A stretch of DNA of 64,000 bases from Sphingomonas kaistensis (GCF_011927725.1 NZ_JAATJC010000001.1:2735001-2799000), one strand, 5' to 3'; shown: positions 51,753 to 60,551, numbered from the stretch's first letter. Translations and numbers: made by a program. The notes: a model not told the origin generated them from the letters alone.

Positions 51753-53885
51753 TCAGTTGATCAGGCCGTGCGCCCGGCAATCCGTCTCGAGGGCGACCAA
51801 ACGTGCTTCCAGCGCAGCGATGCGATTGCGCACCTCCTGAGCCTCCGTCTGGACGTAGGTAGCGGCCGCCGTCCCCGCGGTCGCAGCAGCGAACGCGCTC
51901 CGATTTGCCGCCCCGGTCGCAGCTGTCCAGCCCGTGCGCTGTGCTCCAACCACCTGCGTTCCGGCGACCCTGAGCGTCTTTCCTGCTGTCAGGTCGATCC
52001 CATCGGCCGTCACCGTGGCCGTCGTTACGGCCGCGACCTGCAGACGCACGCCTTGAGTGCTGGCGCTGAGGTGCAGGCCGGACGCATTCGCGTAAATCTC
52101 GGCAATGTCGGCGTAGTTCACCTTGAACTTCAGGAACGAGTAATTCGAGCTCAGGATCGAGGCGCCCTGAAACGGCTTGTCCCCTTCGCCAAGCTCGGTC
52201 GGACCCCACGCCCGGAAACCCTTGCAGGCCGTCAGGTAGTTCCCGCCGACGCGCAGGCCATCATATTCGTTGTAAACGTAAAGGCCGCGAACACCGTTCT
52301 CGTGCAGACCACCATCGACACGGCCGCGCCCATAGATCTGGCTCGGCGCCATGTCGCCTTCGCTGTAGCAGGACAGATATTGCGTTCGGTTATTGGCGTC
52401 CGAAGCGGCATAAGAACCGCCAGATCGATAGGCGCTGCCGCTCACCCAACCCCGGATGTTGTTCCACGGCTGGTCGTCGGCCATCGGGCCGATGTAATGC
52501 CAACCCTGGTTGGTCGCGTCCGTACCGCTTGGCGCATTCGTTGAGCACCAGTCTTCCTGGCCGATCAGCACCGCGTAGACGCGGCCGCCATAGCGGGCAC
52601 GATTGGCCGCAACGATGCTCGGGCCGCTGCTGTCGATCATTGATCCATTGGTGGCCGAATGACAGCCGATGAACGTGTTGCCGAGGAAACTGCGATCCAG
52701 GACACCCCATTGCCGATTGGAATTCACATTGAGGTGCGAAAAAGTGCAGGCGTTGGCATCGCCGCCCTGCAGGAACACACCGTTGCGACACAATTCGATG
52801 CTCGTGCGCGTGACGCAGGACTGGTTGGCATTGTTGCCGAAACCCACATCACCGCGCGCATGGATGCCATCGCCCTGGAAGCCCCGGATGAAGCAGTCCT
52901 CGACGGCTGCCATCGCCCGCATGTGCACGCCGTGGAACTCGCCCTCGGCGGTCGATCCATGGATATAGCCGCCAATCAGGTGCAGCCCGCGGACCATTGA
53001 AGTGCCCGTCACATAGTCGGTCGGTTTGGTCGCCTCTGCCCCGCTGGTTCCGCTTCCCTGAATGCGGATACCCGTCGTGTTCGCCGACCAGCGAAGGACA
53101 CTGGCGCCCCCGCTTGGCAGACCGCTGCTGTCCCCCTCGATGACCATCGACGCGGAAAGGTCGAGGGTCGTCGTCCCAAGGAAATAATGCCCCTTGGGAA
53201 CGTACAGCCGATTGGTACCAATGCCATATCCGAATCCCTGCTGAGCGACCGCCCTCAAGCAGGTCAGCGCGCGCGTGAAGGCCGCGCCGTCATTCGTGCT
53301 GCCGTCGCCCTTGGCGCCGAACCACCGCACATTGACCGGACCGTCGAAGCGTCGGACCCAGGCCCCGTTGGCAGTCGCAGAAGGAGCGACGAACAAGCCT
53401 TGGCCCGGATCAGCCTGGTGCACGGCGGGCGGGACCGCAGGATCCCAGGAAAACATCCCCTCGCGCCCGAGCTCCTTGAGTAAACAGGCTCCGATCGCTC
53501 CGGCCGCGGGGGCGGTCAGTGCAGTCCGATTGGCGACGATACTACTGTCACCGCCCTGTGCGAGCGACTCCTGAACGCCCGCATACCATTCCGCCGCAGC
53601 CACCAGCGCGATGGTCTTTGCGCCGCTGCTGAAATGGGTCAGGCATCCGCCCAATGCCGACCGCGTGATCGTGCCGTTGGCAAGGTAGGTGCCGCGACCG
53701 ACCTCCCGTTCCTGCGGCTTGTCGACGCCTTGGACAGAATAATAGAAACTGTCTCCGGCCGAGACCGATTCAGCAAAACTCGCGAAGCCCGTCACCGCGG
53801 GACCGCAAAGAAAAGGACCGGTGCCCTGCGTGGACGTGGTCACCCGGACCATATTTGCGAACGTTGGGGTAAAGCTTAGCGCCAT
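51753..53885 (-). CDS. Beta-helix spike protein (pectate-lyase_3 type)
   Basis: About 710 residues. N-terminal ~110 residues (TPTFANMVRVTTSTQGTGPF, ANGTITRSALGG, IALVAAAEWYAGV) form the small virion-attachment domain common in tail spikes. NVRWFGAKGDGSTNDGAAFTRAL opens a right-handed parallel beta-helix of about 250 residues with strand-turn repeats (GIHARGDVGFGNN, NGVFLQGGDANACTF). The C-terminus ends in a coiled coil IAALEARLVALETDCRAHGLIN, fitting a trimer. Probably binds surface polysaccharide. Start ATG 53885 (GTG 53897 possible). Lies between capsid and connector, an unusual place. Confidence 0.85.
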   Translation of the reverse strand: MALSFTPTFANMVRVTTSTQGTGPFLCGPAVTGFASFAESVSAGDSFYYSVQGVDKPQEREVGRGTYLANGTITRSALGGCLTHFSSGAKTIALVAAAEWYAGVQESLAQGGDSSIVANRTALTAPAAGAIGACLLKELGREGMFSWDPAVPPAVHQADPGQGLFVAPSATANGAWVRRFDGPVNVRWFGAKGDGSTNDGAAFTRALTCLRAVAQQGFGYGIGTNRLYVPKGHYFLGTTTLDLSASMVIEGDSSGLPSGGASVLRWSANTTGIRIQGSGTSGAEATKPTDYVTGTSMVRGLHLIGGYIHGSTAEGEFHGVHMRAMAAVEDCFIRGFQGDGIHARGDVGFGNNANQSCVTRTSIELCRNGVFLQGGDANACTFSHLNVNSNRQWGVLDRSFLGNTFIGCHSATNGSMIDSSGPSIVAANRARYGGRVYAVLIGQEDWCSTNAPSGTDATNQGWHYIGPMADDQPWNNIRGWVSGSAYRSGGSYAASDANNRTQYLSCYSEGDMAPSQIYGRGRVDGGLHENGVRGLYVYNEYDGLRVGGNYLTACKGFRAWGPTELGEGDKPFQGASILSSNYSFLKFKVNYADIAEIYANASGLHLSASTQGVRLQVAAVTTATVTADGIDLTAGKTLRVAGTQVVGAQRTGWTAATGAANRSAFAAATAGTAAATYVQTEAQEVRNRIAALEARLVALETDCRAHGLIN

Positions 53886-53939
53886 GTCTTGGGACACTCT
53901 TTTGCTGACGAGCCTCGGCCGGAGCCGCTCAAGGAAGGA

Positions 53940-55055
53940 TCAGGCGAAGCGGAGAAGCTTGATCGCTTCCGAGTTCACCACCTGCCCGCCGACCCGCTTG
54001 GTCGCGTAGAAGTAGACGTAGGGCTTCTTCGAATAGGGATCGCGGAGGATGCTCGTCTCGGCGCGCTCGGTGATGATGTAGCCGGCCTTGAAGTTGCCAA
54101 AGGCGATCGACAGGCTATTCGCGGCCACGTCGGGCATGTCCTCGGCTTCGATCACAGGATAGCCGAGCAGCGTCGAAGGCTGGCCCGCCACCATCCCGGT
54201 CTGCCAGATGAAGGCGCCGTCGGTAGTCTTCATCTTGCGAACCAGCGCCGCGGTTGCCGAATTCATCACGAACACGGCGCCCTGCCGGTACGGCTGGCGC
54301 AGCGACTGGACCAGGTCGACAAGCTTGTCCTGCGGATTGGTCGCCGGGAAGGCCGCGGACACGCCGGTGCCGATCGTCTGCAGCGTACCGATCGGACGAA
54401 CACCATCGGCAGTCGTCGCGGTCGGCGAGGAAAGGAAGCCGAGCGGCTGGTTGGCACCAGTCCCCTTCACGAAAGCCGATCCCTCGGCCCGCGCGAACTC
54501 GGTCGCGATCTCGTTGGCAAGCCAGCCTTCGACATCGAACATCGCATCGTCCAGCATGTGCTGCGACGCGGCCGGATTGGCGTAGAGTTCGCCCGATGCC
54601 GGGACGATCTCGGTAAAGGTAGGCGTCGCGGTTTCCGGCCGAAGCGCTTCGAAGCCGACCCAGCCCGCCGGCGTTCCACCGGTGGAGATCAGCTTGCGAT
54701 AGTTCGAACTGCCGATCTTCACCACGTTGGCGATCCGGCGGATCGGGGAAATGGCCACCAGCGTGCGATCAATGACCTCGTCGATCTCGCGCGGAATGGC
54801 GTGACCGCCGGCACCGACGCTTGCGTTGTCGACCGACTTTCCTTCGAACCCGCTGTCGCCGGTCCGGAGGAAATCACCAAAGCCCTCCTGCGCGGCGCTC
54901 TTCTGTTCGGTGCCGAGGTCCGGGCGACCCGCCTCGACGAGGTTGCTGCGAAGTTTCGCCTTGAGATCGTCGATCTCGGCACGAAGCCCGCTCACGCCCT
55001 CCTGCCCCTGCAAAGCCGTGAACGACTCTGCAAGCGAATCAGCCTTGAATTCCAT
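53940..55055 (-). CDS. HK97-type major capsid protein (g5-like)
   Basis: 371 residues. N-terminal delta-domain-like coiled coil (VSGLRAEIDDLKAKLRSNL, about 20-40) normally removed by the prohead protease, then the HK97 fold (PREIDEVIDRTLVAISPIRRIANVV, GYPVIEAEDMPDVA, ILRDPYSKKPYVYFYATKRVGG). Forms the head shell. Confidence 0.93.
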   Translation of the reverse strand: MEFKADSLAESFTALQGQEGVSGLRAEIDDLKAKLRSNLVEAGRPDLGTEQKSAAQEGFGDFLRTGDSGFEGKSVDNASVGAGGHAIPREIDEVIDRTLVAISPIRRIANVVKIGSSNYRKLISTGGTPAGWVGFEALRPETATPTFTEIVPASGELYANPAASQHMLDDAMFDVEGWLANEIATEFARAEGSAFVKGTGANQPLGFLSSPTATTADGVRPIGTLQTIGTGVSAAFPATNPQDKLVDLVQSLRQPYRQGAVFVMNSATAALVRKMKTTDGAFIWQTGMVAGQPSTLLGYPVIEAEDMPDVAANSLSIAFGNFKAGYIITERAETSILRDPYSKKPYVYFYATKRVGGQVVNSEAIKLLRFA

Positions 55056-55098
55056 GCATGTTCTCCAGTGTGGAATCGTGGCCCCGCAACCAGAATGG

Positions 55099-55521
55099 TT
55101 ACGGAGCAACCTTGTGGACGCAGGCGAGCGGCTGCATTGGCCGCCGCACTAGACTGACTTCCAGATGCTCGAGGTCGCGGATTTCGCGGGCCGAAGCGCG
55201 CTGCTCCGCCGACCTCACGCGGTAGCCGAAGCTCAGTCCCGACAATCGCCCCTGCTCGATCTCTCGGGCCAGCAGTCGTCCGAACTCGTCATCGTTCAAC
55301 CGCCCGATGACCTGTAGCCCCCGCGCATCCTCGGCCAGATGCTCGATCTGCCCGACCCGCCGCCCCGCCTGGTGCTGCCACAACAGCGGCACCGTGCCGT
55401 TCCGTTCCAGCGACTGCCGAAAGGCGCCAGCGCGCACGATATCGCCGCCGCGATCGACGCGGTCGAACACCGACGCATAGCCGGCGAAGCGCAGCCCCTT
55501 CCGGGCTCGCTCGATGCGCAT
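55099..55521 (-). CDS. HK97 prohead protease (g4-like)
   Basis: 140 residues. GYASVFDRVDRGGDIVRAGAF, LLWQH with catalytic His, and GRLSGLSFGYRV with catalytic Ser. Cuts the capsid delta domain during maturation. Confidence 0.92.
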   Translation of the reverse strand: MRIERARKGLRFAGYASVFDRVDRGGDIVRAGAFRQSLERNGTVPLLWQHQAGRRVGQIEHLAEDARGLQVIGRLNDDEFGRLLAREIEQGRLSGLSFGYRVRSAEQRASAREIRDLEHLEVSLVRRPMQPLACVHKVAP

Positions 55522-55524
55522 TGC

Positions 55525-55845
55525 TCAGTTCCTCAGCAGGTCGCGAAGGTTGGACTGGTAGGCGATCGACACCATCAGTCCGGCCAGGCAAATTCGGACC
55601 AACCACTTGGCGACCGTTTGCCAGGCCGATTTCTTGACGTCGCGCCAGGCCCCAAGCAACTCGCGCAGCTCATCCATGTCGCGTCGCGCCGTTTTGTCCT
55701 CAAGGCCTAAGGAAGTGAGTGCCCGACAGGCGCCGGCGTTGCTGGCCTCCTCGACCATGGCCTGCAGGATCACGAAATTGACCGGCTGCCCTTCCGCGCT
55801 GGCGATAAGCTGGGCGAGCAGCTCGTCCGAATCCCGCCGGATCAA
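55525..55845 (-). CDS. DUF6127 small membrane protein (g3.5-like)
   Basis: About 106 residues. Helical N-terminus (DSDELLAQLIASAEGQPVNF) and one C-terminal membrane helix (about residues 80-98, WLVRICLAGLMVSIAYQ). TTG 55845 overlaps the portal stop (TTGA). Occupies the g3.5 place between portal and protease. Function unknown. Confidence 0.78.
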   Translation of the reverse strand: MIRRDSDELLAQLIASAEGQPVNFVILQAMVEEASNAGACRALTSLGLEDKTARRDMDELRELLGAWRDVKKSAWQTVAKWLVRICLAGLMVSIAYQSNLRDLLRN

Positions 55846-56951
55846 TGCTGCTGCCTCTTGCGCTCGAAGCCGAGCATTTCGCGCTTCTCCTCGGACGAAA
55901 TGAAGTCGGCTTGGGCCACCATCTGCCACAGCCGCTCGCGATCCTCCGCAAGCTCGCTGATCGCATCCGTGTCGATGGCCAGCTTGACCGGACCGATCCA
56001 GTCACGCAGCGCCTCCGACATCTCGCCGATGATGCGTTCGGCAAGTGGCAGCACCGTCTGCCGGTAAAGCGCCCGCCCGGCTTCCCGCAGGTTGCTGTAG
56101 GCGGTGTCCCCGGGCAGGCCGAGCAACACCGGCGGCACTCCGAAGGCCAACGCGATATCGCGTGCCGCGGCTTCCTTGACCGCCACGAAATCCATGTCGG
56201 TCGGGCTCAACCCAAGCGACTGCCAACGCAATCCCCCCTCCAGCAGCATCGGCCGGCCGGCGTTGAGGCTCCCGCTGAACTGCTTCTCGATCTCCTCGCG
56301 AAGACGTTCGAATTGCGACGCGCTCAGCGGCGCGCCATCCGGCGGATCGTAGGTCAGCGCACCCGAGGGCCGCGCCGCATTGTCGAGCAACGCCTTGTTC
56401 CAGCGGCTCGCACGATTGTGGATGGACGCGGCAGCACATGCCGCTTCCAGGCATCCAAGCCCGCTCTGATCCTGCACCGGATTGAGCGATTTGATATGGA
56501 TGAGCTGGACGCGTTCGAGAGCATCGTGGCGATTGATCCTGACCGACCTGCGACCGGCCCGGTAGGTATAGCCGCGCGGCCATCCGCGCTCGTCCGTGTC
56601 GACCGTGACGCGGTCCGGTTGCAGCAGGAACAGCTCTGCCGGGGCACCGAGCGCTTCGACCAGCTGAAGGTAAGCGTTACCATGCAGCAGCAGCGAAGCC
56701 GCAACCTGCTCGAGCAGGCTGGCGCGCCCGATCAGCGAGGCCGCTGCGTTATCGCCTTCGAGCGCGTACACCTTGAGCGCGCCCACCGCGCCAGCGACCA
56801 TCCGTACTGCCCGCTGACCGACCGGATTACCAAGGAACACCTCTTTTAGCTGTGCCTGATAGCCGCTCGGGAAGAGGTTGCGTTCGCTTGGCCCCGGATA
56901 AGACAGGAACAGCGGCGGAACGTCCGCCGACTTGCGTCCGAACCACCGCAT
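55842..56951 (-). CDS. Phage portal protein (g3-like)
   Basis: About 369 residues, HK97 family portal: RWFGRK start, LLHGNAYLQLVEALG, VQLIHIKSLNPVQDQSGLG, MDFVAVKEAAARDIALAFGVPPVLLGLPGDTAYSN. Forms the head vertex ring for DNA entry. AAGGA lies before ATG 56951. First gene of the block: no terminase gene lies before it. Confidence 0.93.
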   Translation of the reverse strand: MRWFGRKSADVPPLFLSYPGPSERNLFPSGYQAQLKEVFLGNPVGQRAVRMVAGAVGALKVYALEGDNAAASLIGRASLLEQVAASLLLHGNAYLQLVEALGAPAELFLLQPDRVTVDTDERGWPRGYTYRAGRRSVRINRHDALERVQLIHIKSLNPVQDQSGLGCLEAACAAASIHNRASRWNKALLDNAARPSGALTYDPPDGAPLSASQFERLREEIEKQFSGSLNAGRPMLLEGGLRWQSLGLSPTDMDFVAVKEAAARDIALAFGVPPVLLGLPGDTAYSNLREAGRALYRQTVLPLAERIIGEMSEALRDWIGPVKLAIDTDAISELAEDRERLWQMVAQADFISSEEKREMLGFERKRQQH

Positions 56952-57029
56952 CTCAGATCCTTTGATGATCGGGCCGACCGTCCTGCGATTCGTCCCAGTG
57001 TTCATGTATGTGCCAGAATAGCGTGACGA

Positions 57030-57035
57030 TGTCAA
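57030..57035 (-). promoter_or_regulatory. TTGACA element upstream of portal gene
   Basis: Exact -35 consensus on the minus strand about 80 bases before the portal start. The -10 region 17-19 bases on (CACATA/CATACA) is weak. Possible promoter of the GTA-like block; the gap 56952-57228 holds no ORF I can support. Confidence 0.22.
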
Positions 57036-57228
57036 GCGTTTTGTGCCTGATAGGTTAGTTGGGTTTGTGCGGTCATGAGCCGGACTTGCGTGCTGGCCCC
57101 ACCTGTGCCAAAGGCCCGCGTCCGTTGCCGCAATCCGTTTGCGCGGCGGGCATCAGGAATACCGACGACAGCCGGAGGGGCGTTCGCATGGGGCGGATGT
57201 CAGCGATCGGTCAACATGAGAGACTTGC

Positions 57229-57669
57229 ATGCCGCTTTACGAGCATGTCTTTCTCGCAAGGCAGGATCTGGCTCAAGCCCAGGTCGACGCCCTTGCCGAG
57301 ACGGCAACCAACATCATCAACGAACACGGTGGAAGCATCGTCAAGGCCGAGACCTGGGGTCTCCGTGGCCTCGCCTATCGGATCGCCAAGAACCGCAAGG
57401 CCCATTACGTGATGCTCGACATCGACGCGCCGGCCGCTGCCGTCGCCGAGCTCGAGCGCCAGACGGGCATCAACGAAGACGTGATCCGCTACATGACCGT
57501 GCGCGTCGACGCGCATGAGAAGGGTCCGTCGGCGATGATGCGTCGTCAGGAGCGTGACCGCAGTGAGCGTGGCGATCGCGGTGATCGTGGTGACCGCGGC
57601 GATCGTGGTCCCCGCATGGACCGGGGCGATCGCCCCGACCGTGGTCCGCGCGAAGAGATGGGAGCGTAA
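57229..57669 (+). CDS. rpsF: 30S ribosomal protein S6
   Basis: 146 residues. [44 protein letters not shown] are S6 motifs. The C-terminus is extended by about 45 residues of RGDR repeats (from about residue 108) ending EEMGA; long S6 tails are known in alphaproteobacteria. First gene of rpsF-rpsR-rplI. Confidence 0.97.
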   Translation: MPLYEHVFLARQDLAQAQVDALAETATNIINEHGGSIVKAETWGLRGLAYRIAKNRKAHYVMLDIDAPAAAVAELERQTGINEDVIRYMTVRVDAHEKGPSAMMRRQERDRSERGDRGDRGDRGDRGPRMDRGDRPDRGPREEMGA

Positions 57670-57672
57670 CCG

Positions 57673-57897
57673 ATGGCCCGTGCATTTTTCCGCCGCCGCA
57701 AGTCGTGCCCCTTCTCGGGCAAGGATGCTCCCCAGATCGACTACAAGGACGTTCGTCTGCTCCAGGGCTTCGTGTCTGAGCGTGGCAAGATCGTCCCGAG
57801 CCGCATCACCGCGGTGAGCACCAAGAAGCAGCGCGAGCTGGCCAAGGCGATCAAGCGCGCCCGCCACATCGGCCTGCTCCCCTACGTGGTCAAGTAA
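57673..57897 (+). CDS. rpsR: 30S ribosomal protein S18
   Basis: 74 residues, basic. [15 protein letters not shown] and [30 protein letters not shown] are typical. Pairs with S6 on the 30S platform. Confidence 0.98.
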   Translation: MARAFFRRRKSCPFSGKDAPQIDYKDVRLLQGFVSERGKIVPSRITAVSTKKQRELAKAIKRARHIGLLPYVVK

Positions 57898-57909
57898 GGA
57901 GCGCTACCC

Positions 57910-58509
57910 ATGGATGTCATCCTGCTTGAGCGCGTCGAGAAGCTCGGCGCCATCGGCGATGTCGTTACCGTCAAGAACGGTTTCGCTCGCAACTACCTCC
58001 TGCCGCGCAAGAAGGCGCTTCGTGCCAACGAAGCCAACCGGAAGCTGTTCGAGGCCAATCGTTCCAAGATCGAGTCCGACAATGCCGAGCGTCGCACGGC
58101 GGCGCAGGACTCGGCCAAGGGTGTGGACGGCAAGACCGTCCAGCTGATTCGTCAGGCATCGAACACCGGCCAGCTATATGGTTCGGTCAGCGCCCGCGAT
58201 ATCGTCGATGCCCTCGAGGCCGACGGTGCCAAGGTCGCCAAGAGCCAGGTCGTGCTTGATCGTCCGATCAAGTCGATCGGCATGCACGAAGTGCGCGTCG
58301 TCCTCCACGCCGAGGTTGCGGTCACCGTCAAGGTGAACGTCGCCCGCTCGCCTGAAGAGGCCGAGCTGCAGGCGCAGGGCGTCGACGTCATGGCCCAGAT
58401 GTTCGAGCGTGATAACGCCGGCTTCACCGAGGCCTACGATCCCAACGCCGAGCCCGGCACCATTGCCGAGGAAGGCGAAGCGGAGGCAGAGCAGGCTCCC
58501 GAAGCCTGA
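57910..58509 (+). CDS. rplI: 50S ribosomal protein L9
   Basis: 199 residues. VILLERVEKLGAIGDVVTVKNGFARNYLLPRKKA is the L9 signature. Acidic C-terminal tail (EEGEAEAEQAPEA) is longer than in E. coli. Followed by a strong terminator. Confidence 0.97.
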   Translation: MDVILLERVEKLGAIGDVVTVKNGFARNYLLPRKKALRANEANRKLFEANRSKIESDNAERRTAAQDSAKGVDGKTVQLIRQASNTGQLYGSVSARDIVDALEADGAKVAKSQVVLDRPIKSIGMHEVRVVLHAEVAVTVKVNVARSPEEAELQAQGVDVMAQMFERDNAGFTEAYDPNAEPGTIAEEGEAEAEQAPEA

Positions 58510-58532
58510 TCTCCATCGCTGCAACCAGTGAC

Positions 58533-58569
58533 AAGGGCCGTCCGGTATTACCGGGCGGCCCTTTCCTTT
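58533..58569 (+). terminator. Rho-independent terminator after rplI
   Basis: AAGGGCCGTCCGG (58533-58545) pairs with CCGGGCGGCCCTT (58551-58563), one G:T wobble, 5-base loop, then TTTCCTTTT. The best intrinsic terminator in the window. Confidence 0.88.
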
Positions 58570-58663
58570 TGTCGCAAGGACTTCCGTCTGCCGCAACGCC
58601 GCGGAACGCTCGTCTTCTCCGGCCATTTCCCTTGAAGAGCGTGGGACTTGGAGGAGAGACGAC

Positions 58664-59191
58664 ATGAACGCCGACGATCGCATCCCTGGCCAGCAAGGCC
58701 TCGACGGACAAACCCCTCAGGGCCGCCAGCCTGCCCCACAACCAGGAACCGCTGGACAGGCGGATGGCGGCATGTCGACCGGCCAGGCCTCGTACGGCAA
58801 CAGCGGTGACACGGGCAGTGAAACTCTCGACCCGAATGGCAGCAGCCTCGGCCAGGAGAGCGACGAGGGACAGTCCGGTGAGACTGGCGAAGGTCGCGAA
58901 ACCAGGCTGTTCAGCGGCACCGAGAATGACCTTGGCAGCGCCGGCACAGGTCGGTCCGGCATCGCGGGAAGTGTCGATGATCCCAATAGGTCGAACGCCA
59001 ATCTCGGCGGCAGTACCGGTCGCTCGGGTATCGAAGGCAGCCTCGACGCCGAGGACCAGAGCTTCGCCGATCAAGGCCAGGGTGCCATGAGCGGTGACGC
59101 AATGGGTTCGGCCGAAAAGGGCGGAACGACCGACATCGATACCGAGCGCGCCCACAGTCGCGATGGCGACATCGAGGGAAGCAGCCTGTAA
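58664..59191 (+). CDS. Acidic low-complexity (disordered) protein
   Basis: 175 residues, very rich in Gly, Ser, Asp, Gln and Glu with almost no hydrophobic core, so probably intrinsically disordered. Contains a repeated unit GRSGIAGSVDD / GRSGIEGSLDA. GGAGGAGAG before ATG 58664 is a very strong ribosome-binding site, so high expression is likely. No signal peptide. No family recognised; hydrophilin-like stress role is only a guess. Confidence 0.72.
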   Translation: MNADDRIPGQQGLDGQTPQGRQPAPQPGTAGQADGGMSTGQASYGNSGDTGSETLDPNGSSLGQESDEGQSGETGEGRETRLFSGTENDLGSAGTGRSGIAGSVDDPNRSNANLGGSTGRSGIEGSLDAEDQSFADQGQGAMSGDAMGSAEKGGTTDIDTERAHSRDGDIEGSSL

Positions 59192-59258
59192 GGTTTTCGG
59201 CCTGGGGGCGCGCGCGGTTGCGCTCCCAGGCCAATTCTCGCCTCCTTGGCTCGATCGG

Positions 59259-59729
59259 CTATCGGATGCGGTAGTAGTCCGCGACCCGGTCGAGTGCCAT
59301 TTTCAGGACCAGCTTGCCTGCCCGCGCCGGCCACCCAAGGGCCGTTTCAGCGTCCCGCATCCCCTCGCCCGCGCAGACGATCCGCCACAGGATGTCCGAC
59401 AGCCCCGTCCCGGCGGACTGGAGGGCATCGTCGAATCGGGCCTTGGCGATCGCCTGCATCTCGGTTCGTTCGAGCTTCTGTCCGCTGCCCTGCGCACTGG
59501 AACCCGGAGCCGGATCCCACCGCATCGTCACGCAAGGCGACAAGTTCGCACGTTCCCAGTCCGCACGCAGCTGCTCGCCGGCATCGAACTGCCGGCGATC
59601 GAGATGGCCATGGCGATGAAGCCATCCGAGCGGCGACTCCACCTGATTGACACTGACCGAGCGACGAACCCCACGGGTAACTTTGCCGCCGTCCTTGACC
59701 GCCTGCTCGATAATCACGCGCTTGGCCAT
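59259..59729 (-). CDS. DUF6456 helix-turn-helix protein
   Basis: About 156 residues. SPLGWLHRHGHLDRRQFDAGEQLRADWERA and GLSDILWRIVCAGEGMRDAETALGWPARAGKLVLKMALDRVADYY are family hallmarks. Helical; proposed DNA-binding, role unknown. AGGGGGG lies before ATG 59729. Confidence 0.87.
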   Translation of the reverse strand: MAKRVIIEQAVKDGGKVTRGVRRSVSVNQVESPLGWLHRHGHLDRRQFDAGEQLRADWERANLSPCVTMRWDPAPGSSAQGSGQKLERTEMQAIAKARFDDALQSAGTGLSDILWRIVCAGEGMRDAETALGWPARAGKLVLKMALDRVADYYRIR

Positions 59730-59798
59730 GCATCCCCCCTGCCAGACCCGAGTCGTCCCCACTTGCCAGATCGCGTCGAATGTAGGACAGGAGAAAAA

Positions 59799-59811
59799 AA
59801 CCTAAAAGGTT
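59799..59811. promoter_or_regulatory. Palindrome before XRE regulator (candidate operator)
   Basis: AACCT (59799-59803) and AGGTT (59807-59811) form a perfect inverted repeat in an A-rich stretch 16 bases before the start of the XRE gene. Fits an autoregulatory operator between two divergent genes; inference. Confidence 0.35.
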
Positions 59812-59826
59812 CGTAGGGGGAAGTTG

Positions 59827-60393
59827 ATGATCACGCGTATCCGCGAAGTCCGCAAAGCCAAGCGCATGACCTTGGACGACGTGGCACGGGCCTGCTCGCC
59901 GGCGACGACACCGCAAACGATCGGACGCCTCGAAACCGGCATGCGGACGGTCTCGATCGGGTGGCTCAATCGCATCGCGGATGCGCTCGGCGTGTCACCG
60001 ACCGATCTTGTCGATCATCCCGAGGCTGAGAAGCTGGAGGTCATTGCCCTCCTCAACGGTGACAGCGCCGTCGCTCCGCGCAAGGCCCAGGTGGTCCTTC
60101 CTCCTCGCCCGGAGCCGGCGCAAGTCGCCATCCTCGTCACCGCCAGCATCGCCGATTATCGCACCGGCGACGAACTGTGGTGCGATCGCTTGAGCCCGGA
60201 GCAATTTGGACGTGCGCTCAATCGCGATGTCCTGGTTCCTCGCCCCAGTGGCCGCTTCCAGTTTGGGCGGCTGCTCGCGCGCGAAGAAGGCAAGCTGCAC
60301 CTGCTTCCCCTTGGCAGCGGTGCCCGCCAGGTCGTGGTCAGCGATCCGAGCTTCCTCGCGCTTCCCGCCAGACTCGTTCGCAAGCTCGGTTGA
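59827..60393 (+). CDS. XRE family regulator with S24-like C-terminal domain
   Basis: 188 residues. N-terminal HTH_3 (TLDDVARACSPATTPQTIGRLETGMRTVSIGWLNRIADALGV, about 15-60). C-terminal part (about 90-188) with YRTGDELWCDRL and NRDVLVPRPSGRFQFGRLL resembles the S24/LexA fold but shows no clear Ser-Lys cleavage pair. ATG 59827; TTG 59824 precedes it. Confidence 0.84.
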   Translation: MITRIREVRKAKRMTLDDVARACSPATTPQTIGRLETGMRTVSIGWLNRIADALGVSPTDLVDHPEAEKLEVIALLNGDSAVAPRKAQVVLPPRPEPAQVAILVTASIADYRTGDELWCDRLSPEQFGRALNRDVLVPRPSGRFQFGRLLAREEGKLHLLPLGSGARQVVVSDPSFLALPARLVRKLG

Positions 60394-60475
60394 ACCCCCC
60401 GCCCGACTTGCTGAGCGCTTGGCGGCGGTTGACCGGCGGCGAAAAGACTGGAAAAGGCGCCGCTCCCCTGCCTTG

Positions 60476-60551
60476 GGGCGCTTAGCTCAGTTGGTAGAGC
60501 GGCTCGTTTACACCGAGTAGGTCGGCGGTTCGAACCCGTCAGCGCCCACCA
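60476..60551 (+). tRNA. tRNA-Val (anticodon TAC)
   Basis: Acceptor GGGCGCT (60476-60482) pairs with AGCGCCC (60541-60547); D arm AGCTCAGTTGGTAGAGC; anticodon stem GCTCG/CGAGT with loop TTTACAC, anticodon TAC at 60509-60511; T arm with GTTCGAACC. Discriminator A and CCA are encoded (60548-60551). Confidence 0.96.

Noticed and set aside
43501..56951. Ordinary prophage
   Set aside because: Gene order and families match GTAs; no integrase, repressor, lysis or replication genes and no flanking direct repeats noticed.
57059..57518. Plus-strand frames beside the portal gene, considered as terminase remnants
   Set aside because: They overlap rpsF out of frame and show no ATPase or nuclease motif.
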